Shown here: piece by piece, positions 25,211 to 35,722 of the stretch | Position numbering within the stretch: the first letter of the stretch is position 1 | How the letters are laid out: each line of letters starts with the position of its first letter | NCBI GenBank assembly: GCA_021847605.1 | Contig: JAJZQN010000001.1 | Location: 145,476-209,475, forward strand | Source: Pseudomonadota bacterium | GTDB lineage: Bacteria; Pseudomonadota; Alphaproteobacteria; Sphingomonadales; Sphingomonadaceae | Reading direction: 5' to 3' | Length of the DNA stretch: 64,000 bases | Made by a program: the position numbers and the translations under genes | Notes under the pieces: model-generated | The model's database searches: none | What the model was told of the DNA's origin: nothing | Seen by the model: only the letters and a program-made list of their open reading frames with translations

Positions 25211-27811
25211 ATGAGTGACAGCAAGGAAGACAAGCCGGTTCTGGGCCGCAAGCCGCTGGGCATCAAGCGGACCGTCGAATCCGGCCAGGTGCAGCAGCAG
25301 TTCAGCCATGGCCGCAAGAATACGGTCGTGGTTGAGGTGAAGCGGCGCCGCGTCCTGGGCAAGCCGGGTGAGACGACCGGTGGCGCTCCTGCGGCTGCCC
25401 CCCAGGCCGATCCAGCCCCTGCGCCCACAGCGCCGCGCCCGGCCGCTCCCGCGCCGCAGCAGGCCCGTGCGCCGCAGCCTGCCGCCCCCGTGCGTCAGGC
25501 GCCGCCGCAGAGCCTGATGTCGCGTCAGGAATTGCAGGCCAAGCTGCTGCGTGAGGCCGAAGAGGCCCGCATGGCCGCGCTGGAGGATGCCCGCCGTCGT
25601 GAAGATGCTGCGCGCCTTGCCGCCAGCGAAGAAGAAAAGCGCCGGGCCGAGGAAAATCGCCTCGCGGCCGAAGCTGCTGAAGCCGAAGCTGCTAATCCTC
25701 CTGCCGCGCCCGAGCCGGTCGTGGAAGAAGCCCCGGCTACGCCTGCCGCGTCGGTTGAGGCTGCTGCGCCGGCCGCTGCTGAACCCGTCGCCGAAGCCGC
25801 TGCTCCGGCTGCGCCTGCCGCCGTGACGCCGCCGCCGCGTCGCTTTACCCCGGTAACGCCGGTCAAGCGTCCTGAGCCGGCCAAGCCGGACCGGAACAAG
25901 CGTGCCGACGATAATCGCCGCCAATCCGGCAAGCTGACCGTCACGCGCGCTCTGGCCGATGACGACAGCGCCCGTGCGCGCAGCCTTGCCGCGCTCAAGC
26001 GCGCTCGCGAAAAGGAACGTCGCGCGCATTATGCCGGCGGTGCCAAGCCGCGTGAAAAACAGTCGCGTGACGTGATCGTGCCGGAAAGCATCACCGTTCA
26101 GGAACTTGCCAACCGTATGGCCGAAAAGGGTGCGGATCTGGTCAAGTCGCTGTTCAAGATGGGTACCGCCGTCACGCTCAATCAGCCGATCGATCAGGAT
26201 ACCGCGGAATTGCTGGTCGAAGAATTCGGCCACCGCATCCAGCGCGTGTCTGATGCCGACGTCGAAATCGGCATGGAAGGCGAAGTGGATGCGTTCGAAA
26301 CGCTGAAGCATCGCGCGCCTGTCGTGACGATCATGGGCCATGTCGATCATGGTAAGACCTCGCTGCTCGACGCGCTGCGCGGGACGGATGTGGTCGCCGG
26401 CGAAAGCGGCGGCATCACCCAGCATATCGGCGCCTATCAGGTGACGACGAAGAAGGGCGATGTCATCACCTTCCTCGATACGCCGGGTCACGAAGCCTTC
26501 TCGGAAATGCGTGCCCGTGGCGCCAATGTCACCGACATCGTCATTCTGGTGGTGGCGGCGGACGACGGCCTGATGCCGCAGACCGTCGAAGCCATCAACC
26601 ATACCAAGGCCGCTGGCGTGCCGATGATCGTCGCGATCAACAAGTGCGACAAGCCCGAAGCCAATCCGCAGAAGGTGCGTGAGCGCCTGCTGAGCGAAGA
26701 GGTTGTGGTCGAGGATATGGGCGGCGACGTTCAGGACGTGGAAGTTTCCGCGCTTAAGAAGACGGGTCTGGACGAACTGATCGAAAAGATCCTGCTTCAG
26801 GCCGAAGTCATGGAACTGACCGCCAACCCCGATCGCGCAGCCGAGGGCAATGTGATCGAGGCACAACTCGATAAGGGTCGCGGGGCCGTCGCCACGGTGC
26901 TGGTGCGTAAGGGTACGCTGAAAGTCGGCGATACCTTCGTCATAGGCGCCGAAAGCGGCAAGGTGCGTGCGCTGGTCAATGACAAGGGCCAGCAGGTCAA
27001 GGTCGCCGGTCCGTCGACCCCGGTCGAGGTTCTGGGTCTGTCGGGCGTTCCCAAGGCTGGCGATCAGCTTACGGTCGTGGAAAATGAAGCCCGCGCCCGC
27101 GAAGTCGCCGCCTATCGTCAGGAACTCGCGACCCGCGCTCGGACGACCGCAGCTCCGACCAGCTTTGAACATATGTTCTCGGCGCTCAACACCAAGGTCA
27201 TCGAATATCCGGTGGTGGTGAAGGGCGACGTGCAGGGTTCGGTCGAAGCGATCGTGTCTTCGCTCAACCGCATCTCGACCGACGAGATCAAGGTTCGCAT
27301 CCTGCATTCGGGTGTCGGCGCGATCACCGAAAGCGACGTCACGCTGGCCGCTGCCAGCCGCGCGCCGCTGATCGGTTTCAACGTTCGTCCCAATGCCAAG
27401 GCGCGTCAACTGGCGGAGCGCGAGAAGATTTCGCTGCGCTATTATGACGTGATCTACGACCTTCTCGAAGAAGTCCGTGGCGAAATGGCCGGGCAGCTGG
27501 CGCCGGAACGCATCGAAACCATCGTCGGCCGTGCCGAGGTGCTTCAGGTGTTCCCGGCCGGCAAGAAGGACAAGGCGGCTGGTCTGCTCGTCCTCGACGG
27601 CATCATCCGCAAGGGGCTGTCGGCACGCCTTACCCGCGACGATGTTATCGTGTCGCGCACCAACATCGCCTCGCTGCGTCGCTTCAAGGACGATGTGTCC
27701 GAAGTGCGTGCAGGCATGGAGTGCGGTGCGGTCCTTCAGGACACCAACGACATCAAGGCGGGCGATACGCTCGAACTGTTCGAAGTCGAAGAGCGTCAGC
27801 GCACGCTGTAA
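25211..27811 (+). CDS. infB: Translation initiation factor IF-2
   Basis: IF-2 is the GTPase that places initiator tRNA on the ribosome. The first 300 or so residues are a low-complexity Ala/Pro/Glu/Arg-rich region plus an IF2N domain. The G domain starts near residue 370 with [14 protein letters not shown], then [15 protein letters not shown] and [12 protein letters not shown]-terminal domains II-IV follow, ending [11 protein letters not shown]. Length 866 fits sphingomonads. It is followed not by rbfA directly but by a toxin-antitoxin pair. Confidence 0.98.
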   Translation: MSDSKEDKPVLGRKPLGIKRTVESGQVQQQFSHGRKNTVVVEVKRRRVLGKPGETTGGAPAAAPQADPAPAPTAPRPAAPAPQQARAPQPAAPVRQAPPQSLMSRQELQAKLLREAEEARMAALEDARRREDAARLAASEEEKRRAEENRLAAEAAEAEAANPPAAPEPVVEEAPATPAASVEAAAPAAAEPVAEAAAPAAPAAVTPPPRRFTPVTPVKRPEPAKPDRNKRADDNRRQSGKLTVTRALADDDSARARSLAALKRAREKERRAHYAGGAKPREKQSRDVIVPESITVQELANRMAEKGADLVKSLFKMGTAVTLNQPIDQDTAELLVEEFGHRIQRVSDADVEIGMEGEVDAFETLKHRAPVVTIMGHVDHGKTSLLDALRGTDVVAGESGGITQHIGAYQVTTKKGDVITFLDTPGHEAFSEMRARGANVTDIVILVVAADDGLMPQTVEAINHTKAAGVPMIVAINKCDKPEANPQKVRERLLSEEVVVEDMGGDVQDVEVSALKKTGLDELIEKILLQAEVMELTANPDRAAEGNVIEAQLDKGRGAVATVLVRKGTLKVGDTFVIGAESGKVRALVNDKGQQVKVAGPSTPVEVLGLSGVPKAGDQLTVVENEARAREVAAYRQELATRARTTAAPTSFEHMFSALNTKVIEYPVVVKGDVQGSVEAIVSSLNRISTDEIKVRILHSGVGAITESDVTLAAASRAPLIGFNVRPNAKARQLAEREKISLRYYDVIYDLLEEVRGEMAGQLAPERIETIVGRAEVLQVFPAGKKDKAAGLLVLDGIIRKGLSARLTRDDVIVSRTNIASLRRFKDDVSEVRAGMECGAVLQDTNDIKAGDTLELFEVEERQRTL

Positions 27812-27903
27812 ATTGCAACCATCAGTTATAGGGGTTGGTCAGGAAAGTTAGCTATCAGTTAAATTTCTTGACCGGCCCCTTATATCCATATAGTCTCTGT
27901 CTT

Positions 27904-28155
27904 GTGGATATTCGCTTCTCGAAAACCGCCATGCGAGCGCTTTTGCGATCGAATAAGCGAACACTTATTCGGCAGAAAATCGACGAATTGGCAAATGATC
28001 CTGCTTCACTGGAAGCAAATGTGAAGCGTTTGCAAGGCCGTTCTGAATATCGGCTGCGGGTTCAGGACTGGCGCGTGATCTTTCGCATTGATGGGGATAT
28101 CCTCTGGATAGATGATGTGGCGCCGCGCGGATCGGCATATGAGGTGAACCCATGA
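27904..28155 (+). CDS. RelE/ParE-type toxin
   Basis: The product MDIRFSKTAMRALLRSNKRT has the start of RelE/ParE toxins, and KRLQGRSEYRLRVQDWRVIF with a following IDGDILWIDDVAPRG is the family core (basic residues on the mRNA or gyrase face). I chose the GTG at 27904, which gives a normal 83-residue protein; the frame is open back to 27835 but begins with unrelated residues. Base composition is visibly lower in GC than that of infB and rbfA, suggesting acquisition. A possible promoter with TTGACC at 27868 and TATAGT at 27889 lies just upstream. It overlaps its antitoxin by four bases. Confidence 0.85.
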   Translation: MDIRFSKTAMRALLRSNKRTLIRQKIDELANDPASLEANVKRLQGRSEYRLRVQDWRVIFRIDGDILWIDDVAPRGSAYEVNP

Positions 28156-28535
28156 CCGCTCAGATTGTTGAGATCGCCGGGCAAAAAATCGTTATGCTGC
28201 CGATTGAGGACTATCAACGATTGGTCGATATTGCCGAGGATCGAGCAGATATCGCAGCGACTGTTGAAGCAGAACGCCGTCGCCAAGATGGTGAGGAATA
28301 TGTGCCGGTTGAGGTTATTGATCAACTATGTGCAGGTATTAATCCCGTCAAAGTATGGCGTAAGTATCGTAATCTCAATCAGAAGGCATTGGGGCAGATG
28401 ATTGGATGCAGTGCGGCGCATGTCAGCCAAATCGAGAACCAGGAAAAGGGGGCTAGTGCCACCCTTTGGCGAAAGTTGGCGGATGCCCTTGATGTGTCTG
28501 TAGATGATTTGATGCCGGTGAATATTCATGACTAA
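28152..28535 (+). CDS. XRE-family antitoxin
   Basis: The N-terminal half ([39 protein letters not shown]) resembles Phd/YefM-type antitoxin N termini that name a target epitope; the C-terminal half is a Cro/CI helix-turn-helix ([20 protein letters not shown], then [19 protein letters not shown]). This should neutralise the upstream RelE-type toxin and repress the pair. Its start overlaps the toxin stop (ATGA) and its last codons overlap the rbfA start by eight bases, so rbfA translation is coupled to the antitoxin. Lower GC than the neighbours. Confidence 0.88.
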   Translation: MTAQIVEIAGQKIVMLPIEDYQRLVDIAEDRADIAATVEAERRRQDGEEYVPVEVIDQLCAGINPVKVWRKYRNLNQKALGQMIGCSAAHVSQIENQEKGASATLWRKLADALDVSVDDLMPVNIHD

Positions 28536-28926
28536 TCAACCCGAAGGCCCGTCCGTCCGCCTGCTGCGCGTGGGTGAACAGGTGCGCCATGTGCTGTCCG
28601 ACATTCTTCAGCGCGGCGACGTGCATGACGATGTGCTGGCGAAGCATGTCGTGAGCGTTACCGAAGTACGCATGTCACCCGACCTGCGTCATGCCACCGT
28701 CTTCGTGAAATCGCTGCTGGGGCAGGATGAAGAAGCGGTGCTGAAGGCGCTGCGCACCAACACCGCCTATCTGCAACGCGAAGTCGCGCATCGCATTCGC
28801 CTCAAATATGCATCCAAGCTCAAATTCCTGGCAGATGAGAGTTTCGACGAAGGCAGTCATATCGACAAGCTGCTGCGCGATCCTAAGGTCGCCCGCGATC
28901 TGACGCCGGACGAAGGCGAGGATTGA
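28528..28926 (+). CDS. rbfA: Ribosome-binding factor A
   Basis: RbfA helps late 30S maturation and cold adaptation. Family features: [39 protein letters not shown] and [19 protein letters not shown]. Length 132 is usual. The start codon lies inside the end of the antitoxin gene in another frame. No separate promoter is evident, so expression probably depends on infB or toxin-antitoxin transcription. Confidence 0.95.
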   Translation: MTNQPEGPSVRLLRVGEQVRHVLSDILQRGDVHDDVLAKHVVSVTEVRMSPDLRHATVFVKSLLGQDEEAVLKALRTNTAYLQREVAHRIRLKYASKLKFLADESFDEGSHIDKLLRDPKVARDLTPDEGED

Positions 28927-29040
28927 CCTAAATGCGTCGTCGTCGGACATATTTCTGATATTTGCCAGCCGAACTGACCAGCCAGTGGGGGATTCGTCTC
29001 CCGCTGGCGTCATGACAATAGTGCAAGATTGAGGGATGAT

Positions 29041-29940
29041 ATGATGCGGGCTTTCTGGTTGTCCTTGACCCTGATGGCGTGCGTCAGCGCACAGGCGGTT
29101 GCAAAAGAGCCCGCAATCCATCCCGCCGTCATCGTCGATCCAAAGCCTGACGCTGCCTATCCCGCCGGGATGAGTGCCTTTGTCATTCCGGCGCAGGATG
29201 GGGCGATGAACGCTGTCATGTACACGGCCGCAGGTTCAGGCATTCATCCGACCTTGCTGCTGCTCCATGGCTTTCCGGGCAACGAGCAGAATCTCGATCT
29301 GGCGCAGGCCGCCCGGCGTGCGGGCTGGAATGTGTTGACGCTCCATTATCGGGGGAGTTGGGGTAGCCCCGGCACTTTCTCCTTCGGCAATGCGTCGGAC
29401 GACGCCTTCACCGCTCTGCAATATCTGCAACAGCCCGCCACCGTTGCGAAATATCGCATCGACACCAGCGCTATCGTGGTCGCTGGGCATAGCATGGGCG
29501 GCTTCATGGCCGCCGATGTCGCGGCGGCTGAGCCGCGTGTTGCAGGCCTGTTCCTGATCGATCCATGGGATCCGGCCCAGACCGTTGCTGCGCTCGCTAC
29601 CCCCGACGGGGAAGCTGCGTGGAAAGCGGAAGTGGCAGGTGATCTGCCGCCGCTGAACGGCGCGACCTATGACAGTCTGACCGCCGAAATCAGCGACAAT
29701 GGCCAGAAATTCGACCTTGGTCGCCGCCTTGCCGGCTATGGCCGTCGTCCACTGACCATATTGGGTGCTGAAAAGGGGTTGGGGGCCGCCGCCCGCAAGG
29801 TCGCTGCCGATGCGCAAGGGGCCAACCCCGACGCTCGCCTGATGGTCTGGCCGACCGATCACAGCTTTTCGGGCGAACGGATAGCGCTCGCCGATGCGCT
29901 GGTCCGTTTCCTCTCTGGCGTTGCGCCCACGATCCATTAA
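29041..29940 (+). CDS. Secreted alpha/beta hydrolase
   Basis: A signal peptide (MMRAFWLSLTLMACVSAQAVA) is followed by an alpha/beta-hydrolase domain: LLLHGFPGNEQNLDLAQ gives the oxyanion loop, VVAGHSMGGFMA the nucleophile Ser in GHSMG, and WPTDHSFSG the likely catalytic His. The RGSWGSPGTFSFGNASDD stretch is shared with dienelactone-hydrolase-like and prolyl-oligopeptidase-like enzymes. The substrate cannot be told. The ATG at 29041 follows GAGGGATGAT; the one at 29044 is also possible. It sits between rbfA and tdk. Confidence 0.88.
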   Translation: MMRAFWLSLTLMACVSAQAVAKEPAIHPAVIVDPKPDAAYPAGMSAFVIPAQDGAMNAVMYTAAGSGIHPTLLLLHGFPGNEQNLDLAQAARRAGWNVLTLHYRGSWGSPGTFSFGNASDDAFTALQYLQQPATVAKYRIDTSAIVVAGHSMGGFMAADVAAAEPRVAGLFLIDPWDPAQTVAALATPDGEAAWKAEVAGDLPPLNGATYDSLTAEISDNGQKFDLGRRLAGYGRRPLTILGAEKGLGAAARKVAADAQGANPDARLMVWPTDHSFSGERIALADALVRFLSGVAPTIH

Positions 29941-29949
29941 ACGAGCGCG

Positions 29950-30528
29950 ATGGCGAAGCTCTATTTCTACTATAGCTCGATGAATGCGGGCAAATCTACG
30001 ACCCTGCTGCAATCGGACTTCAACTATCGCGAACGCGGCATGGAAACGATGCTGTGGACCGCCGCGCTTGATGATCGCTATGGGCAGGGGCGGATCGTGT
30101 CCCGCATCGGTCTGGAGGCGCCAGCCCATCTGTTCGATCCGGCAACCGATATTCATGCCGCCATCGCCGCCCAGCATGGTGTCACGCCGCTCTCCTGCGT
30201 GCTAGTGGACGAGGCACAGTTCCTGACGGAAGCGCAGGTGTGGCAACTGGGGCAGGTGTGCGACCGCCTCGGCATCCCCGTCCTTTGCTACGGCATCCGC
30301 ACCGATTTTCAGGGTCAGCTTTTCCCCGGTAGCGCCGCTTTGCTGGGCCTTGCCGACACACTCAGCGAGATCAAGACGATCTGCGAATGTGGGCGCAAGG
30401 CGACGATGAACCTCCGGGTGGATAGCGCCGGTCACGCCATTCGGCAGGGGGATCAGACGGAAATCGGTGGCAATGACCGCTATGTTGCGCTGTGCCGTCG
30501 CCATTTTGTGGAGCAGATGCAGGGATGA
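29950..30528 (+). CDS. tdk: Thymidine kinase
   Basis: Tdk phosphorylates thymidine for nucleotide salvage. Walker A is [11 protein letters not shown] (residues about 9-19), the Mg site is [12 protein letters not shown] with catalytic Glu, and the zinc-binding C-terminal half shows [12 protein letters not shown] and ALCRRHF. Length 192 is the class II (E. coli-like) size. Its stop overlaps the start of the acetyltransferase gene by four bases. Confidence 0.95.
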   Translation: MAKLYFYYSSMNAGKSTTLLQSDFNYRERGMETMLWTAALDDRYGQGRIVSRIGLEAPAHLFDPATDIHAAIAAQHGVTPLSCVLVDEAQFLTEAQVWQLGQVCDRLGIPVLCYGIRTDFQGQLFPGSAALLGLADTLSEIKTICECGRKATMNLRVDSAGHAIRQGDQTEIGGNDRYVALCRRHFVEQMQG

Positions 30529-31073
30529 GCCGGATCGAGCAATTGCTGGCGCCGATCGACGCGCCGGGCCTTCATCTGGAGCAGGTGACGGAGGAGCATC
30601 GCGAAACCCTGCGTGCCATCTGCCCGGCGGATGATCCAGTGTGGGAGATTTATCCCCGTCGCCTTGCCGAGGAAGATTTCGACCCGGCGTTCGATGCGAT
30701 CCTGAACAATCCCGACTATTGTCCCTTCATGATTTTCGCTGATGGCGTGGCGATGGGCATGTCGGGTTTTCTCAATATCAATCCGGCCGACAACTGGCTG
30801 GAACTGGGCGGCACCTATATGAAGCCTGCTGCGCGCGGCACCGGACTCAACAGCCGGATCAAGCCGCTGCTGATCGGTCGGGCGTTGGAATGCGACTTTA
30901 CCCGGATCGAGTTTCGCATCGACCAACGCAATATCCGCTCGCAAAAGGCGGTGGAGAAGCTGGGTGCCGTGTATGAAGGCACGCTGCGCAAGCAGCGCAT
31001 CACATGGACCGGCCATATCCGCGATACGATGATCTATTCGATCCTCGCGGATGAATGGCGCGCCCGCGCCTAA
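30525..31073 (+). CDS. GNAT-family N-acetyltransferase (RimJ/RimL-like)
   Basis: The ATG overlaps the tdk stop (ATGA), so the longer upstream frame is not needed. The fold shows the acetyl-CoA site in [20 protein letters not shown] and the RimJ/L-type end [20 protein letters not shown] then LRKQRI. Proteins of this type acetylate ribosomal protein N termini, amino acids or antibiotics; the target here is unknown. Length 182. It is convergent with the HAD gene and overlaps it by four bases. Confidence 0.9.
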   Translation: MSRIEQLLAPIDAPGLHLEQVTEEHRETLRAICPADDPVWEIYPRRLAEEDFDPAFDAILNNPDYCPFMIFADGVAMGMSGFLNINPADNWLELGGTYMKPAARGTGLNSRIKPLLIGRALECDFTRIEFRIDQRNIRSQKAVEKLGAVYEGTLRKQRITWTGHIRDTMIYSILADEWRARA

Positions 31074-31765
31074 CCGATCGTCGCGATCCAGTCGGGCAGG
31101 TCGCCCAGCCGTTCGATCTGGGTAAAGCGTGCATGGTCGGACGGCGCCTTCGCCACTTCATGCGCCCATGCACCGTCCTGCGGAATGAAGGCGGCCCACG
31201 CGCCGGCCTCCAGCGCTGGCAATATGTCCGACCGCATCGAATCTCCGGCCATCACCGCTTGCTGCGGCTCGATAGCATGGCGGGAGAAGAGTGAGCGGAA
31301 CGTATCCACTTTCTTATCGCTGACGATCTCAATTCCGGAAAACATGTCGCCCAGGCCCGACGCGGCCAGCTTGCTCTCCTGATGCAGCAGGTCGCCCTTC
31401 GTCACCAGCACCAGCGGCGCAATGTCGGACAGCCGCTCCAGCGTCTCTTCCACCCCGTCGAACAATTGCACCGGATGCGCCAGCAGCGCCCGACCCGCCG
31501 CCAATATCCCTTCGATCATGGATTTGGACAGCGCATCGCCCGCCAGTTCCACCGCCGTTTCGATCATCGACAGGGTAAAACCCTTTGCCCCATAGCCATA
31601 GAGCGGCAGGTTTCGCGTCTCACAGGTGATCAGCCGTTCCCGAGTCACATCCACATCGGCAAAGGGGCGCAGCATGTCGAGCAGCGCATCTTCGGTGGCG
31701 TTGAAATGGCGCATATTGTGCCACAGCGTATCGTCGGCATCGAGGCAGATGAGCTTGATTGTCAT
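31070..31765 (-). CDS. HAD-family phosphatase
   Basis: Motif I is CLDADDTLW with nucleophile Asp9 and Asp11, motif II is LVTKGD, the lysine of motif III is in VSDKKVDTFR, and motif IV is MAGDSMRSDI. The helical cap between residues 20 and 90 is typical of subfamily I enzymes acting on small phosphomonoesters. Length 231. It runs against the ribosomal operon direction and overlaps the acetyltransferase end by four bases. Confidence 0.92.
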   Translation of the reverse strand: MTIKLICLDADDTLWHNMRHFNATEDALLDMLRPFADVDVTRERLITCETRNLPLYGYGAKGFTLSMIETAVELAGDALSKSMIEGILAAGRALLAHPVQLFDGVEETLERLSDIAPLVLVTKGDLLHQESKLAASGLGDMFSGIEIVSDKKVDTFRSLFSRHAIEPQQAVMAGDSMRSDILPALEAGAWAAFIPQDGAWAHEVAKAPSDHARFTQIERLGDLPDWIATIG

Positions 31766-31893
31766 GGCATCCTTTTAGCGCCTCGCATCAAGCGAAGTCG
31801 AGATGCGCAAAACGTCGGGCGGACATGCGTCGCCCCGTTCTGAGCCATGTTAAGGGCTGACATGGCAAAGCGCAGGGCGTAAGGCCCGCCGCC

Positions 31894-32829
31894 ATGCACG
31901 GCTGGATCATCCTCGATAAACCCCATGGCCTTGGCTCGACGCAGGCGGTCAGCGCGGTGAAGCGCGCGCTGCGGACCCAGCGGGAATTGCTGGGCGGAAC
32001 GGAAAAGTGGAAGGTCGGCCATGGCGGCACGCTCGATCCGCTGGCAACCGGGGTGCTGCCCATCGCCATCGGGGAAGCGACCAAGCTCGCCGGCCGGATG
32101 CTGGACAGCGACAAGATCTATGATTTCACGATCCGTTTTGGCGAACAGACCGATACGCTCGATCTGGAGGGGAAGGTCATTGCGCAGAGCGATCATCTGC
32201 CCACGCTGGCGGAGGTGGAGGCGATCCTGCCCAGCTTCACCGGCGCGATCGAACAGGCGCCGCCCGCCTACAGCGCCATCCTGATCGACGGTCATCGCGC
32301 CTACGACCTTGCCCGCAAAGGGGAAGTGGTCGAGATGAAACTGCGCAGCGTGACGATCCATGGGTTGGAGATCGCCGGGCAAGAGCAGGGGGCAGGGCAG
32401 AGGCTGGCATCTGTCACCCTGACCGCCCATGTTTCCAAGGGCACCTATATTCGCTCATTGGCTCGCGATATATCGCTGGCGCTTGGCACGGTTGGTCATG
32501 TCACCATGCTGCGTCGGATAAAGGCCGGGCCGTTCCGCCTCGAAACCGCGATTTCACTGGACAAATTGGACGAAGCTGCTAGGGGCGGCGACATCGGTGG
32601 GCTTATGCTGCCGCTGACCGCAGGGCTGGACGACATCCCGGCTCTTGCAGTCTCTCCCGATCAGGCACTGGCCCTCCGACAGGGGAAGGTGCTGTCGGGG
32701 TCCGACATTGCCACCGGCCTTCATCTGGCGTTCGACGGGATTATTCCCGTGGCGTTGGTCGAAGCGCAGGACGGAGACATCCGGGTAGTGCGTGGATTTA
32801 ACCTGATGCCGAAGGAAGAAGATAGATGA
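31894..32829 (+). CDS. truB: tRNA pseudouridine(55) synthase TruB
   Basis: TruB makes pseudouridine 55 in the T loop of tRNAs. The N terminus [19 protein letters not shown] and the active-site motif [17 protein letters not shown] (catalytic Asp near residue 47) are diagnostic, followed by [16 protein letters not shown] [14 protein letters not shown]. Length 311. Its stop overlaps the rpsO start by four bases. Confidence 0.96.
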   Translation: MHGWIILDKPHGLGSTQAVSAVKRALRTQRELLGGTEKWKVGHGGTLDPLATGVLPIAIGEATKLAGRMLDSDKIYDFTIRFGEQTDTLDLEGKVIAQSDHLPTLAEVEAILPSFTGAIEQAPPAYSAILIDGHRAYDLARKGEVVEMKLRSVTIHGLEIAGQEQGAGQRLASVTLTAHVSKGTYIRSLARDISLALGTVGHVTMLRRIKAGPFRLETAISLDKLDEAARGGDIGGLMLPLTAGLDDIPALAVSPDQALALRQGKVLSGSDIATGLHLAFDGIIPVALVEAQDGDIRVVRGFNLMPKEEDR

Positions 32830-33095
32830 CGATTACTGCCGAGCGCAAAGAAGCGCTTATCAAGGAATATGCCCGCGTTGAGGGTGACACGGGTTCGCCG
32901 GAAGTCCAGGTTTCGATCCTGACCGAGCGTATCACGAACCTGACCGAGCATTTCAAGTCGCATCACAAGGATAACCATAGCCGTCGCGGCTTGCTGATGC
33001 TGGTCAACAAGCGCCGTTCGCTGCTGGACTATCTGAAGAAGAAGGATGCGGGTCGTTACACCGACCTCATCACCAAGCTGGGCCTGCGTAAGTAA
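32826..33095 (+). CDS. rpsO: 30S ribosomal protein S15
   Basis: S15 nucleates assembly of the central 16S domain. The 89-residue product is near the universal sequence: [39 protein letters not shown] and [12 protein letters not shown]. It overlaps truB by four bases and is followed by a hairpin before pnp. Confidence 0.98.
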   Translation: MTITAERKEALIKEYARVEGDTGSPEVQVSILTERITNLTEHFKSHHKDNHSRRGLLMLVNKRRSLLDYLKKKDAGRYTDLITKLGLRK

Positions 33096-33110
33096 GCCTG
33101 CTACTAAGGG

Positions 33111-33130
33111 ACGGCCCCATTCGGGGCCGT
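33111..33130 (+). terminator. Hairpin after rpsO
   Basis: ACGGCCCC pairs with GGGGCCGT across an ATTC loop, but only two T follow, so termination may be partial and allow read-through to pnp. Confidence 0.6.
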
Positions 33131-33271
33131 TTCCGATTCTGGAATAGGGCGCAATCCGGCGCCCTGTTGCATATCAGGGGCCAGATGATGCCCCGAAACC
33201 GATGCGGGCCGGTTTAGTCCGCAACACTGGCCCCGCCCGGCAATAGGGCCAGGCGGGCGAAGGAAAAATCT

Positions 33272-35581
33272 ATGTTCGATGTAAAGAAAGTTTCGATCGA
33301 GCTGGGCGGCAAGACGCTGACCCTCGAAACCGGTCGTATCGCGCGTCAGGCCGATGCCGCCGTGCTGGCAACCTATGGCGAAACCGTGGTGCTGTGCGCC
33401 GTGACCGCCGCCAAGAGCGTGAAGGAAGGGCAGGATTTCTTCCCGCTGACCGTTCACTATCAGGAAAAATATTCGGCCGCCGGTCGCATTCCCGGTGGGT
33501 TCTTCAAGCGTGAACGCGGCGCCACGGAAAAGGAAACGCTGGTTTCCCGCCTGATCGACCGTCCGGTCCGTCCGCTGTTCCCTGAAGGTTTCTATAACGA
33601 AATCAACGTCATCGCTCAGGTTCTTTCGTTCGATGGTGAAAGCGAACCCGATATCGTCGCGATGATCGCCGCTTCGGCCGCGCTGACCCTGTCGGGCGTG
33701 CCTTTCCTTGGCCCGATCGGCGCTGCCCGCGTCGGTTACAAGGATGGCGAATATCAGCTGAACCCGTCGCTGGACGAAGTGAAGACCGGCGAACTCGACC
33801 TGGTCGTCGCCGCTACCGGCAACGCCGTGATGATGGTCGAATCCGAAGCCAAGGAACTGTCGGAAGACGTCATGCTGGGCGCCGTTCTCTTCGCCCATGA
33901 AGCGTCGAAGAAGGTCGTCAACGCGATCATCGACCTGGCTGAAAAGGCTGCAAAGGATCCGTGGGAAGTCGCCAAGGGCGATGATCTGGAAGACCTGAAG
34001 AAGAAGCTGAAGAAGCTGATCGGCAAGGACATCACAGCCGCCTACAAGCTGACCGACAAGTCGGCCCGCTCCAACGCGCTGAACGAAGCCCGCGCCAAGG
34101 CGAAGGCCCAGTTCGCGGCCGACGGCCTCGACGCTCAGACCGTGATGGCCGGCATCAAGCTGACCAAGAAGCTGGAAGCAGAAATCGTACGCGGCGCCAT
34201 CCTGAAGGACGGCAAGCGTATCGACGGCCGCACCACCACCCAGATCCGTCCGATCGAAGCGATGGTCGGCTTCCTGCCCCGCACCCATGGTTCGGCCCTG
34301 TTCACGCGCGGTGAAACGCAGTCGATCTGCACCACCACGCTGGGCACCAAGGACGCCGAGCAGATGATCGACGGCCTCACTGGCCTGCATTATGAAAACT
34401 TCATGCTGCACTATAACTTCCCGCCCTATTCGGTCGGTGAAGTCGGTCGCTTCGGCGCGCCGGGCCGTCGTGAAGTGGGTCATGGCAAGCTGGCATGGCG
34501 TGCGCTGCACCCCGTTCTGCCCAGCAAGGACGAGTTCCCCTACACCATCCGCGTTCTCTCGGACATCACCGAGTCGAACGGCTCTTCCTCGATGGCTACC
34601 GTCTGTGGCGGTTCGCTGTCCATGATGGACGCCGGTGTGCCGCTGAAGCGCCCCGTGTCGGGCATTGCCATGGGCCTGATCCTGGAAGGCAAGAATTTCG
34701 CTGTCTTGAGCGACATTCTTGGCGACGAAGATCATCTGGGCGACATGGACTTCAAGGTGGCGGGCACCGAAGAAGGCATCACCACGATGCAGATGGACAT
34801 CAAGGTTGCCGGCATCACGCAGGAAATCTTCGAAGTCGCGCTGCGTCAGGCAAAGGAAGGCCGCGCCCACATTCTGGGTGAAATGGGCAAGGCATTGTCC
34901 TCGACCCGCACCGAACTGTCGGCCCACGCTCCGCGCATCGAAACGATCCAGATCGACAAGTCGAAGATCCGTGACGTCATCGGCACCGGCGGCAAGGTCA
35001 TCCGCGAAATCGTCGCGGAAACCGGCGCGAAGGTCGACATTGACGACGAAGGCATCATCAAGATTTCCTCGTCCGACATCGCCCAGATCGAAGCTGCCAA
35101 GAAGTGGATTCTGGGCATCGTCGAAGAAGCGGAAGTCGGCAAGATCTACACCGGCAAGGTCGTCAACATCGTCGATTTCGGTGCGTTCGTGAACTTCATG
35201 GGTGGCAAGGACGGTCTCGTCCACGTTTCCGAAATGAAGAATGAGCGCGTCGAAAAGCCGACCGACGTCGTGTCGGAAGGTCAGGAAGTGAAGGTCAAGG
35301 TTCTCGAAATCGATCCGCGCGGCAAGGTTCGCCTGTCCATGCGCGTCGTCGATCAGGAAACCGGTGAGGAACTGGAAGACACCCGTCCTGCCCGCGAACC
35401 GCGCGAACCCCGTGGTGATCGCGGCGACCGTGGCGATCGTGGTCGTGGCCCGCGTCGCGACGGCGGCGATCGTGGCGGCCGTGGTGGCGATCGCGGTCCG
35501 CGCCGTGATCGTGGCCCGCGCAGCGACAAGGGCGAAGACGGCCCGAGCGGCGGTCTGCCCGATTTCCTGACCCAGGACTGA
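33272..35581 (+). CDS. pnp: Polyribonucleotide nucleotidyltransferase
   Basis: PNPase degrades RNA 3'-5' with phosphate. Two RNase PH domains are visible (first with [19 protein letters not shown] [16 protein letters not shown]; second with [14 protein letters not shown] and LPPYSVGE-like [14 protein letters not shown]), then KH ([20 protein letters not shown]) and S1 ([20 protein letters not shown]). The last 65 residues are an Arg/Gly/Asp-rich tail with DRGDRG and RGGDRGPRR repeats, probably RNA-binding or disordered. Length 769 is longer than E. coli PNPase because of this tail. Confidence 0.98.
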   Translation: MFDVKKVSIELGGKTLTLETGRIARQADAAVLATYGETVVLCAVTAAKSVKEGQDFFPLTVHYQEKYSAAGRIPGGFFKRERGATEKETLVSRLIDRPVRPLFPEGFYNEINVIAQVLSFDGESEPDIVAMIAASAALTLSGVPFLGPIGAARVGYKDGEYQLNPSLDEVKTGELDLVVAATGNAVMMVESEAKELSEDVMLGAVLFAHEASKKVVNAIIDLAEKAAKDPWEVAKGDDLEDLKKKLKKLIGKDITAAYKLTDKSARSNALNEARAKAKAQFAADGLDAQTVMAGIKLTKKLEAEIVRGAILKDGKRIDGRTTTQIRPIEAMVGFLPRTHGSALFTRGETQSICTTTLGTKDAEQMIDGLTGLHYENFMLHYNFPPYSVGEVGRFGAPGRREVGHGKLAWRALHPVLPSKDEFPYTIRVLSDITESNGSSSMATVCGGSLSMMDAGVPLKRPVSGIAMGLILEGKNFAVLSDILGDEDHLGDMDFKVAGTEEGITTMQMDIKVAGITQEIFEVALRQAKEGRAHILGEMGKALSSTRTELSAHAPRIETIQIDKSKIRDVIGTGGKVIREIVAETGAKVDIDDEGIIKISSSDIAQIEAAKKWILGIVEEAEVGKIYTGKVVNIVDFGAFVNFMGGKDGLVHVSEMKNERVEKPTDVVSEGQEVKVKVLEIDPRGKVRLSMRVVDQETGEELEDTRPAREPREPRGDRGDRGDRGRGPRRDGGDRGGRGGDRGPRRDRGPRSDKGEDGPSGGLPDFLTQD

Positions 35582-35610
35582 TCGACCGCTTTGGCGCTAG
35601 ATTGAAAAAA

Positions 35611-35642
35611 AGGGCGTCCGGTTCGACCGGGCGCCCTTTTTT
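35611..35642 (+). terminator. Rho-independent terminator after pnp
   Basis: AGGGCG/CGCCCT and CCGG/CCGG form one long stem around TTCGA, followed by a run of T; seven A precede it. Confidence 0.92.
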
Positions 35643-35722
35643 AATGTCATCAACGGCCGCTGCCTAATGTCGATCAAGGTATGCCGTCAAAGTTGTGATA
35701 CTGTAACGATTGGTTGTCGGGG

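Noticed and set aside
25172..27409. 745-codon open frame antisense to infB
   Set aside because: High-GC codon usage of infB leaves the opposite strand open. The translation is His/Asp/Arg-rich without any domain, and infB is certain.
33104..35224. 706-codon open frame antisense to pnp
   Set aside because: Shadow of pnp; composition is abnormal and no family is recognisable.
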